Positions 1 to 6,201 of a stretch of DNA of 30,851 bases are shown here, in pieces (the stretch's first letter is position 1; each line of letters opens with the position of its first letter). Source of the DNA: a virus. The translations under genes and the position numbers were made by a program. The DNA lies in the IMG/VR virus record IMGVR_UViG_3300035703_000320, positions 1 to 30,851 of that record; one strand, written 5' to 3'. Under the pieces are notes generated by a model. That model was not told the origin of the DNA. It saw only the letters and a list, made by a program, of their open reading frames with translations, and made no database searches.

Positions 1-50
1 AGTTCTGGAAATTGTTTATTAAAGTCGTCGTATTCAATTTTCTTTTTCAC
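1..50 (-). CDS. N-terminal fragment of a further gene, cut by window edge
   Basis: A GTG codon at 48-50 is preceded by a strong Shine-Dalgarno (GGGAGG, 8 bases upstream) and opens a frame that stays open to the left edge. The 16 readable codons give MKKKIEYDDFNKQFPE. It overlaps the 3' end of the metalloprotease lipoprotein gene by 17 bases, the same sort of overlap seen elsewhere in this operon. The lysine-rich start is not followed by a hydrophobic stretch in what is visible, so it is probably cytoplasmic. Function cannot be assigned from 16 residues. Confidence 0.6.
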   Translation of the reverse strand, partial: MKKKIEYDDFNKQFPE

Positions 51-648
51 AAGAAAGTCCTCCCGACTCGTCAATCATTGTGCTAGTAACACTAGCGACT
101 TCTGGTTGACTTGTCAAGGAAAGTTTTTCACCGGCTCTTGTAAACATAGCTTTTATCAGCTCTGGCCAATAGGCTTGAATAAACTTTTCAGGCAACAAAG
201 AGGAATTCATAATATCACTCTCGTCATCATAATGAGGGAATGGACTACCTAAAGCACAGTGGCCAACTTCGTGCATTACCAAAGTTTTCATTGACATCGA
301 ATCACTATCAATCCAATTATCTAAAATTTCTATCCATCTAGTCCCAACTGAAGAAATGTAGCATTTACCAACAACAAACTTTTCAGGAAAACTTTTAACC
401 ATGCGAATTGATGTGATATTTTTAAAATTGTTTTTACATACTTCAGCAGTTTCAAATTTTTCACAATATCCGGCAAATTCCATAACATGCGGAATAAGCG
501 GAGCATCAATTTTAGCAATGTCGATATAAAAGGGTTGCGGAACCGGCTTAGCAACTTCTACTGTTTCTACTGGCGCTGCCGTACCGCAGCCAATCAACAG
601 AACATGGGCCAAAAAAATGGCCCATGATGTGGCCCATGATAACTTCAT
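34..648 (-). CDS. Lipoprotein with zinc-metalloprotease (metzincin-like) signature
   Basis: This 204-residue protein starts with a hydrophobic signal segment ending in the lipobox LIGC (lipidated Cys21), so it should be exported and membrane anchored. A short proline/valine-rich linker follows. Residues 126-139 read HEVGHCALGSPFPH, an HExxH zinc site with a third histidine downstream, and DIMNSS at 145-150 resembles the Met-turn of metzincins. The Gly and third His are spaced slightly wider than in the canonical HExxHxxGxxH. Five further cysteines (62, 71, 96, 131, 200) could form disulfides. The start is set by GGAG seven bases upstream. It sits at the end of the small-lipoprotein run and overlaps the next gene. 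Seen: lipobox, zinc motif, Met-turn-like motif. Inferred: an active periplasm-facing or surface peptidase. The substrate is unknown. Confidence 0.82.
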   Translation of the reverse strand: MKLSWATSWAIFLAHVLLIGCGTAAPVETVEVAKPVPQPFYIDIAKIDAPLIPHVMEFAGYCEKFETAEVCKNNFKNITSIRMVKSFPEKFVVGKCYISSVGTRWIEILDNWIDSDSMSMKTLVMHEVGHCALGSPFPHYDDESDIMNSSLLPEKFIQAYWPELIKAMFTRAGEKLSLTSQPEVASVTSTMIDESGGLSCEKEN

Positions 649-650
649 AA

Positions 651-845
651 TTACTCCACAACATTAAATTTTTTAATCCTTGAACAGGATGCTGTTTCTC
701 TCAAAAGAATAAGTCCAATTTCATTGAGAGCCGTGCATTCGCGTGTAACTAGGTTACAAGTAGCAAACGGGATTGTGTTTTTAAAGTAAGCTATATCATT
801 TCCGCAAATTTGATACATGAGAATAGCATAAAGTATTGTTTTCAT
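651..845 (-). CDS. Small cysteine-rich exported peptide, unknown function
   Basis: The product has 64 residues. A lysine followed by a hydrophobic run (residues 2-14, KTILYAILMYQIC) looks like a signal peptide, although the residues before Cys14 do not make a canonical lipobox. Cysteines at 14, 30, 37 and 54 suggest one or two disulfides after export. The ATG overlaps the TGA of the preceding 36-residue membrane gene (ATGA), and AGGA lies seven bases upstream inside that gene, so the two are probably translationally coupled. The stop codon region also carries the ribosome binding site of the lipoprotein protease that follows. I recognise no family. Confidence 0.6.
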   Translation of the reverse strand: MKTILYAILMYQICGNDIAYFKNTIPFATCNLVTRECTALNEIGLILLRETASCSRIKKFNVVE

Positions 846-952
846 GGTTTTATCCTAATAAAAAGACCTAAAACATAATCAGCAATAGAAATAAAAATAA
901 CTCCGCCGCCAAAAATAATAGCCAAGTTTAAAATTACATTTAACCATTCCAT
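842..952 (-). CDS. 36-residue single-span membrane micro-protein
   Basis: A short ORF encodes MEWLNVILNLAI, then a Gly-Gly-Gly break and a second hydrophobic stretch, ending in the basic tail FIRIKP. Residues about 4-32 are almost entirely hydrophobic, giving one transmembrane helix with a positively charged end that would be cytoplasmic by the positive-inside rule. The evidence that it is real is the very strong leader (GGGGGTGAGTT directly before ATG, shared with a lipoprotein gene at 2263) and the ATGA overlap with the next gene. Function is unknown. Small holin-like, antiholin-like or exclusion peptides are possible, with no specific support. Confidence 0.6.
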   Translation of the reverse strand: MEWLNVILNLAIIFGGGVIFISIADYVLGLFIRIKP

Positions 953-978
953 AACTCACCCCCATGAATAACTTATCG
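950..978 (-). repeat. Copy A of a perfect 29-bp repeated leader/RBS element
   Basis: The 29 bases 950-978 are identical to 2261-2289. On the minus strand each copy starts with CGATAAGTTATTCATG, runs through GGGGGTGAGTT and ends with the ATG of the downstream gene, so the repeat contains the whole ribosome binding site and start codon. Similarity stops right after the repeat on both sides. Confidence 0.85.
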
Positions 979-996
979 GCAAGAACTTTAAAAAAC

Positions 997-1281
997 TTAT
1001 TCTTCTGGGGCGTCTTCATTCCAATCTTCGACATCTTTAAAATGCTGAGCCAAAGCTTCTTCAACTAATCCAGTAACATCATAATCGTCGTCTTCGGACG
1101 GTCCCTCGATTCCTGTTTTTTGAACATAAGAGCCGTTCAATACGTCTTGTACTGTTCTAGCAGTCTCATAATCATAAACATTTACAACCAACATTTTTCC
1201 AAACATTTTTATAGACTTGTATTTAATTCCATTTTCTATAAAAAAATTGGCTGCCTTTTGTATAACCCTAGAGTTTGCCAT
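997..1281 (-). CDS. Small acidic protein, unknown function
   Basis: This 94-residue protein has no signal peptide. The N-terminal half (ANSRVIQKAANFFIENGIKY) looks alpha/beta, with a helix followed by strands around KMLVVNVYDYETA. The C-terminal third is strongly acidic (SEDDDYDV, KDVEDWNEDAPEE). The start has a GAG-containing ribosome binding site that overlaps the stop of the preceding 31-residue membrane gene, pointing to coupled translation. It is one of two soluble proteins inside the lipoprotein and membrane-peptide run. I do not recognise the family. The acidic tail could bind a partner or mimic nucleic acid, but that is only a possibility. Confidence 0.7.
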   Translation of the reverse strand: MANSRVIQKAANFFIENGIKYKSIKMFGKMLVVNVYDYETARTVQDVLNGSYVQKTGIEGPSEDDDYDVTGLVEEALAQHFKDVEDWNEDAPEE

Positions 1282-1284
1282 AAA

Positions 1285-1380
1285 TTACTCATTTCTCACG
1301 TCATGAATAACACAAGCGGCTAGATGTACGCCGACTATCACCGCAACTGTGACTGCAAAAGCTAAAAAAACCGAACTCAT
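1285..1380 (-). CDS. 31-residue single-span membrane micro-protein
   Basis: The ORF starts at ATG 1378-1380 behind a near-perfect Shine-Dalgarno (GGAGGTGAGTT then ATG) and ends at TAA 1285-1287. It encodes MSSVFLAFAVTVAVIVGVHL followed by AACVIHDVRNE, which is one hydrophobic helix (residues 4-25) with a short polar C-terminus. It fills the gap between the proline-rich lipoprotein and the 94-residue acidic protein, with spacers of 12 and 3 bases. The tight packing and strong ribosome binding site make it credible despite its size. Function is unknown. Confidence 0.62.
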   Translation of the reverse strand: MSSVFLAFAVTVAVIVGVHLAACVIHDVRNE

Positions 1381-1392
1381 AACTCACCTCCA

Positions 1393-1719
1393 TTAGGGGC
1401 AATTAACTTTTTGTGTAATGCTTTCAAGAACTTCAAACTTACCAACGGTTGAAGACAATTCACTGTCCCACTTTCCGTTGTCAAATAACCACCTATAATA
1501 ATAACGACGAGCAGACAAGTCAATTTTTTCAACTCTAACTCTATGGCGAGTTGGCTTGCTTCCGGTAGTTGGGTCAACCAACATAAGACAATCACCGACT
1601 TTGTAGCGCGGTGGCGCTTCTTTTTTTGTTTCTTGCGGCGCTGGCTGAGGAGCGGGTTGCGAAGGTTGTGTTGTTGCACAACCAACTATTATCAAAGCCA
1701 ATATTAATTTAATTAACAT
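1393..1719 (-). CDS. Small proline-rich-linker lipoprotein with beta-rich domain
   Basis: The 108-residue product has a signal peptide with lipobox IVGC (lipidated Cys14), then a Pro/Gln/Ala linker (TTQPSQPAPQPAPQE) of the kind that lets lipoproteins span from the membrane. From residue 38 a compact beta-rich domain follows (RYKVGDCLMLVD, HRVRVEKIDL, YYYRWLFDNGKW), reminiscent of small SH3/Tudor-like barrels. Cys44 and Cys107 could form one disulfide. The ATG overlaps the stop of the upstream 70-residue gene by seven bases. The size and linker resemble an outer-membrane spanin, but no paired inner-membrane spanin is evident, so I leave the function open. Confidence 0.75.
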   Translation of the reverse strand: MLIKLILALIIVGCATTQPSQPAPQPAPQETKKEAPPRYKVGDCLMLVDPTTGSKPTRHRVRVEKIDLSARRYYYRWLFDNGKWDSELSSTVGKFEVLESITQKVNCP

Positions 1720-1925
1720 TGTGGTTTATCGCCTTTCAGCATTGCTTCAATAAATTTGGCTAGGTGAACATTAGTTTCTTCTTTTGACAGCTTGCTGCCA
1801 ATAACAAACATAACAAGAGTCTCAAGGGTTTTTTGAGCCTGTTCCATAGACAAACCGTCATTAACCAACAAAGTCCTGACTCTGTCATAAGCTTTTTGTG
1901 CTTCAAGCCATTGAGATTCTGTCAT
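1713..1925 (-). CDS. Small helical soluble protein, unknown function
   Basis: The 70-residue product is predominantly helical (ESQWLEAQKAYDRVRTLL, SMEQAQKTLETLVMFVIG, KEETNVHLAKFIEAML) and has no signal peptide. Its ATG overlaps the TGA of the upstream lipoprotein gene (ATGA), and its own end overlaps the next lipoprotein start by seven bases, so it is translationally embedded between two lipoprotein genes. No family is recognised. Confidence 0.65.
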   Translation of the reverse strand: MTESQWLEAQKAYDRVRTLLVNDGLSMEQAQKTLETLVMFVIGSKLSKEETNVHLAKFIEAMLKGDKPQC

Positions 1926-2263
1926 TGTAAATTTAACCTTTCTGCAAATTCTACAAAGTTAATTGTATTTTCCGTTGCAAACACGGTACAATTCAGCATT
2001 TCTTTATATATTTCAGTTTTATTGTTACTATTAACCAAGGCAGGAGTCAATCCCAATCCTCTTTTGTTTGTGCTATCTTCTGTCCAGCAGCTATTAACTG
2101 ACTCATCAGTAATTCCTGCTTCCAATCTGACTTGAGTACACATGTCTCCGTAGACTGTTTGGCAATCTTTTACAAACTCATTTGCATAATCCTCGACTCT
2201 TTTCTCTTGTGGAGTTTGTGTTCCACAACCAACCAACATCAATCCAATCAAAATTTTCTTCAT
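1922..2263 (-). CDS. Small cysteine-rich lipoprotein
   Basis: This is a 113-residue lipoprotein. MKKILIGLMLVGC is a textbook lipoprotein signal with lipidated Cys13. The mature part has exactly four cysteines (34, 42, 59, 92), enough for two disulfides in the periplasm. The start is fixed by the GGGGGTGAGTT leader, part of the 29-bp repeat found again at 950-978. It overlaps the next gene by ATGA. No known domain was recognised. Phage lipoproteins of this size are known to block receptors or exclude superinfecting phage (for example T5 Llp), but there is no sequence evidence linking this one to that family. Confidence 0.78.
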   Translation of the reverse strand: MKKILIGLMLVGCGTQTPQEKRVEDYANEFVKDCQTVYGDMCTQVRLEAGITDESVNSCWTEDSTNKRGLGLTPALVNSNNKTEIYKEMLNCTVFATENTINFVEFAERLNLQ

Positions 2264-2289
2264 AACTCACCCCCATGAATAACTTATCG
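2261..2289 (-). repeat. Copy B of the 29-bp repeated leader/RBS element
   Basis: Identical over 29 bases to 950-978, ending at the ATG of the 113-residue lipoprotein gene. Shorter relatives of the ribosome-binding part occur before the starts at 1380, 2562 and 3675 (GGTGAGTTAT or GGTAAGTTAT). Confidence 0.85.
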
Positions 2290-2307
2290 TCACAGAATCA
2301 AATAACT

Positions 2308-2562
2308 TTAATTAAATACTCTTCCGCACTCAGCTCGCTGAATTAACAAAGGGTTATGTCCTCGTTCAATTAATGTCTGCTTAAGTTTTCTTAAAGCCAA
2401 GCACTTATTTGAGCTATAGCCAGCTAGTGTTGTTGAATCTATTGTAATAAGACACAAATGCGGGTCATAAAGAGTCGCACAAACATCTTGCGGCTCTGGA
2501 GTAGGGGCGGGACGACTAACACAACCAACCAATAAAACAAAAAATAACAAATACTTAAAAAT
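2308..2562 (-). CDS. Small cysteine-rich lipoprotein, probable ATT start
   Basis: The best start is ATT at 2560-2562, giving an 84-residue protein that begins MFKYLLFFVLLVGC, a normal lipoprotein signal with a lysine, a hydrophobic core and lipidated Cys14. GAGGTGAGTT lies directly before this ATT, exactly where sister genes have GGTGAGTT then ATG. The alternative TTG at 2550 would lie too far from the Shine-Dalgarno and lose the lysine. After the lipobox comes a Pro-rich linker (SRPAPTPEP) and a small domain with four cysteines (28, 37, 54, 79), enough for two disulfides. ATT as a start codon is rare but established (infC). A G-to-T mutation or sequencing error of an original ATG is equally possible. 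Function unknown. Confidence 0.68.
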   Translation of the reverse strand: MFKYLLFFVLLVGCVSRPAPTPEPQDVCATLYDPHLCLITIDSTTLAGYSSNKCLALRKLKQTLIERGHNPLLIQRAECGRVFN

Positions 2563-2572
2563 AACTCACCTC
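2560..2572 (-). promoter_or_regulatory. Shine-Dalgarno that decides an ATT start
   Basis: On the minus strand GAGGTGAG is followed by TT and then ATT. The same GGTGAGTTAT string precedes the ATG starts at 952, 1380 and 2263, which argues that translation initiates at this ATT. Confidence 0.6.
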
Positions 2573-2577
2573 ATTTT

Positions 2578-3255
2578 TTATTTTGACTCTTCCTCTAGTG
2601 CCTTCAGCGCCTCTATTCTCTTTTCGGAAGTTTCTAATAATTCTACAGTCTGGGCATCCGTTACTTGCGTCTGGGTCTGAGCCTGCCCATTCGTTAAGGT
2701 CAAGGTTTGATTGCTAACATTAACCAAAGGCTGTTTGGCCCCAAGCCTCATAAAAGCATCAATTTTATGAACTTCCCCAACAACTCCCAAAAACTCTTTC
2801 ATCTCTTTAATGTTTTTGGGAACAAACGCAGAATCTGCTGCCGACATATCGCCGGCCAAGATTTTTTTAAGGTCATTTTCAATAGCAATCTTAGTCATTG
2901 TAAAGATAGTGTCGATAGCTTCTTTGCCAAACACTTCCAATACAGAGCCGTCGGCCTGTTGATTGGCCATCTGCATTCTCATGCACCAGTTGTATTTCAA
3001 TAAGCTACAAACAATAGTTTCGACTAAATGACCTGATTGTCTGGCAATTTGAGTTACGGTCCTGCCCATAGCATACACACCAAACAACGCGGCTTCTTGA
3101 GAAGGGCTAACAAACAATGTCTTTTGTTGAGAAAACGCCCTTTCGGCAATCCCGCGCTCTTCATCAGTAAGCCATTGATAGTCACGCTCATAGGCTTCCT
3201 GAAGTTCTTTCAAGACTTTTTGCTGAGCTAGTTGTTGTTCAGTGACTTTGGCCAT
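2578..3255 (-). CDS. Helix-turn-helix protein, possibly small-terminase-like
   Basis: The 225-residue, largely helical protein starts with a charged coiled region (residues 5-40). Residues 62-92 (AMGRTVTQIARQSGHL, VETIVCSLLKYNW) look like a helix-turn-helix. A helical middle follows (IDTIFTMTKIAIENDLKKIL, then KEMKEFLGVVGEVHKI). A low-complexity Thr/Gln linker leads to a final helix (VELLETSEKRIEALKALEEE). This layout of N-terminal HTH, helical oligomerisation core and flexible C-terminus is that of many phage small terminase subunits, but I cannot see a diagnostic motif, and a regulator is also possible. The start follows the previous stop by only three bases with a weak Shine-Dalgarno, so translation is probably coupled. 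Confidence 0.6.
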   Translation of the reverse strand: MAKVTEQQLAQQKVLKELQEAYERDYQWLTDEERGIAERAFSQQKTLFVSPSQEAALFGVYAMGRTVTQIARQSGHLVETIVCSLLKYNWCMRMQMANQQADGSVLEVFGKEAIDTIFTMTKIAIENDLKKILAGDMSAADSAFVPKNIKEMKEFLGVVGEVHKIDAFMRLGAKQPLVNVSNQTLTLTNGQAQTQTQVTDAQTVELLETSEKRIEALKALEEESK

Positions 3256-3258
3256 AAT

Positions 3259-3675
3259 TCACATCGAATAAGCAGGGTGAATTTCGGGTAGATTAGGCAA
3301 AGTACGAACAAATTCAATTTCAATGTTTGTTTTAATCTTACGTGTCAATAATTCTTTAAATTCATCCGTTGATGCTCTAAACTTGCCCACTCTCTTTGGT
3401 TTGACGTGCCTTAGCCAAAACCAAGCAAGTCTACCAAAATTTTCCCATTTGTTTTCAAATAAATCTTTATTTATGGGACACAAAAGAATTTTGTATTCGT
3501 CGTTTTCTTTTTTAATAGCGACAATAGCATCATCTGCGTCAAACCAAAGAGCGGTTCCAACTCTTAATTCATAAAATTGAGCTTGAGTTAAGTCTACGCC
3601 AAATGTTTCTCTTCTGACAATTGAAGCTAAAGTCTTTTGTTTTAACTTAGCACTAAAATCAACAACAGTTCCCAT
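3259..3675 (-). CDS. Conserved-looking small protein, unknown function
   Basis: The 138-residue soluble protein starts behind a strong AAGGGGGTAAGTT Shine-Dalgarno 11 bases downstream of the fibre gene stop. It has an N-terminal helical part (VDFSAKLKQKTLASIVRRET), a strand-rich middle (TALWFDADDAIVAIKKENDE, YKILLCPI), an aromatic cluster (GRLAWFWLRHVKPKRVGKF) and a C-terminus running to PEIHPAYSM. No signal peptide or known motif was recognised. Its place right after the fibre gene allows a fibre chaperone or a small structural role, but this is only positional. Confidence 0.68.
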   Translation of the reverse strand: MGTVVDFSAKLKQKTLASIVRRETFGVDLTQAQFYELRVGTALWFDADDAIVAIKKENDEYKILLCPINKDLFENKWENFGRLAWFWLRHVKPKRVGKFRASTDEFKELLTRKIKTNIEIEFVRTLPNLPEIHPAYSM

Positions 3676-3686
3676 AACTTACCCCC

Positions 3687-6167
3687 TTAAACCAATTCCC
3701 AATCGCCTGAGACTGAGTTGGCAACAAACACATAAGATGCACCATCAGACTGAATAACAAAAGAAGCACCAATCCCGTCGATAGTATCAGAACCAGTCCT
3801 GACTACAGTAATCGTATTAACATATGAGTTATTTGATTTATCTTTAATAATCACTGTATGTCCGTCTCCAACTGAACTGATTGCTGGCAGTGTCAGTGTA
3901 GCAGCACCAACTGAAGTGTCAACAGAAAGAATATGGTCTGTTGATAAAACAGGATAGTTTCCTGAAACATCGGCTCTCTTGACAGACTGAGCGCCTTCAA
4001 TGCGAGTTACGCTGCTTGACTGTCCAATCTTAATTGATGTTGCGTTTTCAAACAAACGAGCCGGAGCCGCCGTTGAAGTAACATCAATCTCGGTGTCGTG
4101 AATCCATACATCTTCAATCTGAAGTCTTTGTGGAGTGGCTCTGCCTTTTGCTCCTACAACTGTTCCATCAAAGAACACAACGTATGAAGCCGAGCCAATA
4201 GTGACTTGCTTGGCCAACATAAAGACTTGGCGGTTATCGTAGTTTCTAAGAGGGGAGTTGGTTGGTTGTCTAATTTCAAAAACATTGGTTGTATTTACAT
4301 CATCTACGCTGCCAGATGTCAAAACATATGGAGTTGCAGAATAACTGTCTGAAATCTTTACCCAAAGCTCTTGTCCTGAACCCAAAGTAACGCTTCTGTC
4401 CATTTGGTATGTAAAGATGGCGGGGTTTTGAGTTGAGTTTGAGTTAATGCGGTTATTTGTCTTTCTCTTATGGAAAGAAAGATAAACAGTGCTGTCAATT
4501 GGAGAAAGAAGAGTTGGGTTGAAAGCTAAGACGTTTGAAACATATGCAACATCTGGATTCAAAACAAGAATTGGCTCTGCAGCAAAGTCGTTTTGATTTT
4601 CGTCGGTTGCTCCAGTATCAATAACTTCAATCTCTTCGCCTTCAGAAAGGTTGCCATAGTCTCTGAAATAGAAAGTAGAGCCTGTTCTGCGGCCAATCCA
4701 ATACCAATTTACGTCGTTGGCGGGAACATCGCCTACGCCTCTGACTTGCAAGTCGGCATTAGAGTATCTTGCTCTAAAGTATCTGAATGGCTCTGATGTT
4801 TGAGTAGGAATAACTCTGTCTAATTCTACAGCGCGGATAGTGGCATCAGCTACTGTTCCTTCTGTCGTAAAAACAGATGTTCCGTCATAGAGTTTCTCTA
4901 CTCTGTAATAAGAAAGAATACCATCTGACTCTTTCTTAATATAGTCACCAACGGCAACTCCAATGAATAGACCGTTTCCTTCGACTGATTTAGTTGAGTC
5001 TAATCCGCCACCGGGGGAAATTGTTGGCTTCCAATCCACAGGGCTGTTGGTAAGTCTTACCTCTCTCTGTAGTGTCAGATAAAGGGAATCGCCATCGTCG
5101 ATAGACGGAGAAGTAAAGTTTACGTTGCTGTAAACTCTTCCAGAAGAATATGTTCCACCGAGCTGCCACTTAACAGGGTAGCCATAATTAATTTGCCACT
5201 GAACAGTAGAAACGCCTTCGCTGCGCAAAATATTATCAGGAACGCCGGCGGTTGTTTTGCCCCAAAAGACTGTAGCTGAGGGAATAGCAAGGATTGAATG
5301 TCCTGCCTGAGAGTCAAGAAATAGGCTCAACAAAGACAGATTGATTGGATATCCAGAAGAACTCGCGGCATCTTGATACCAAGTCGGTGTTCCCTTGATT
5401 TCCTTCAATACCGACATTGTTGCATTAAGCCAATCTTTAAATGACTTGATGCCTTTATCGTTGAGTACAGTACCATTAATCGTGTTGGCATAATAAACGG
5501 ATGCTGGGTCTGTACTAGAAAGTTGAGACGGAATAGAAGATGTCTGTGGCGGCTCTTGCCTAACGGTTGTGTCCCAAGGATAGACATAAGCTGAATCAGG
5601 AGCGGTTCCGCCTGTTGCAAGTCTAAAGAACAGTTCACGAGAGTCTACGACTGAAGTAATATCAGAAGGGCCAGTTGTAATCTTAGCAATCTTAATAGAA
5701 TTAGGAGTAAACCCGCCAAATCTTTGAACAAGTTTTGGAATAACGACTTTTTGAGCGTCTACTGTTTCTGTATATTCAGAACCTGCAGGAGAGTCTGCGG
5801 TAATAGCTAATGAGTCCCAAAACCCTTTTGAGACAGGGCCTTCAGTAGATGTTTCGAGTACAAGCTCAAGGAAGATTTCTGAGTTAGACTGTAGGGCAGC
5901 GGTTAAATCAAGGTCTGCCGTCAAACCTTTATAGAATGGAGCTACTGGATTGTTTGGACAAAAAACTAAAGAATCTGCTACCTTAACGCTAATTGTTAAG
6001 CCCGACCAACCTGTAACTTCTAGACCCTTAACAACAAAAGACGTGTCTCCTGTTAAAGACATCAGGAAGTTGCGAATATCGTTGATGGTATAAGAATCAG
6101 TCGCAAGCAAATCAGGCAGGTCAACGCGCTGACCACCTAACCAGTTAACTCTTGATTGCACTGCCAT
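3687..6167 (-). CDS. Tail fibre / baseplate appendage protein
   Basis: This 826-residue beta-rich protein starts behind TGGAGTAAACT. The N-terminus (QSRVNWLGGQRVDLPDLLA, then TINDIRNFLMSLTG) resembles attachment segments of phage appendage proteins that dock on the baseplate. The long middle is made of beta domains with no visible enzymatic motif. The C-terminal 90 residues (about 737-826) match a common fibre end-domain pattern: YPVLSTDHILSVDTSVGAAT, LTLPAISSVGDGHTVIIKD, then an N-x-ITV-x-x-x-GSDTIDG stretch and a final W-E-L-V. It lies just after the wedge/gpI-like gene, the usual fibre position. It may recognise the host surface or be a baseplate-bound adaptor for another fibre outside the window. 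Confidence 0.75.
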   Translation of the reverse strand: MAVQSRVNWLGGQRVDLPDLLATDSYTINDIRNFLMSLTGDTSFVVKGLEVTGWSGLTISVKVADSLVFCPNNPVAPFYKGLTADLDLTAALQSNSEIFLELVLETSTEGPVSKGFWDSLAITADSPAGSEYTETVDAQKVVIPKLVQRFGGFTPNSIKIAKITTGPSDITSVVDSRELFFRLATGGTAPDSAYVYPWDTTVRQEPPQTSSIPSQLSSTDPASVYYANTINGTVLNDKGIKSFKDWLNATMSVLKEIKGTPTWYQDAASSSGYPINLSLLSLFLDSQAGHSILAIPSATVFWGKTTAGVPDNILRSEGVSTVQWQINYGYPVKWQLGGTYSSGRVYSNVNFTSPSIDDGDSLYLTLQREVRLTNSPVDWKPTISPGGGLDSTKSVEGNGLFIGVAVGDYIKKESDGILSYYRVEKLYDGTSVFTTEGTVADATIRAVELDRVIPTQTSEPFRYFRARYSNADLQVRGVGDVPANDVNWYWIGRRTGSTFYFRDYGNLSEGEEIEVIDTGATDENQNDFAAEPILVLNPDVAYVSNVLAFNPTLLSPIDSTVYLSFHKRKTNNRINSNSTQNPAIFTYQMDRSVTLGSGQELWVKISDSYSATPYVLTSGSVDDVNTTNVFEIRQPTNSPLRNYDNRQVFMLAKQVTIGSASYVVFFDGTVVGAKGRATPQRLQIEDVWIHDTEIDVTSTAAPARLFENATSIKIGQSSSVTRIEGAQSVKRADVSGNYPVLSTDHILSVDTSVGAATLTLPAISSVGDGHTVIIKDKSNNSYVNTITVVRTGSDTIDGIGASFVIQSDGASYVFVANSVSGDWELV

Positions 6168-6201
6168 AGTTTACTCCATTAGACTCAATGCGCTGATTTT
6201 A

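Noticed and set aside
879-1064. Minus-strand 61-codon frame overlapping the 94- and 36-residue genes
   Set aside because: It has no ribosome binding site, starts within another gene and reads out of frame through the 29-bp repeat and the micro-protein gene.
1377-1685. Minus-strand 102-codon frame opposite-register to the proline-rich lipoprotein
   Set aside because: The lipoprotein frame has a signal peptide, lipobox and coupled start. The other frame is basic low-complexity sequence.
1393-1719. Outer-membrane spanin assignment for the proline-rich lipoprotein
   Set aside because: Size and linker fit, but no inner-membrane spanin partner or embedded gene pair is present, so the name would be a guess.
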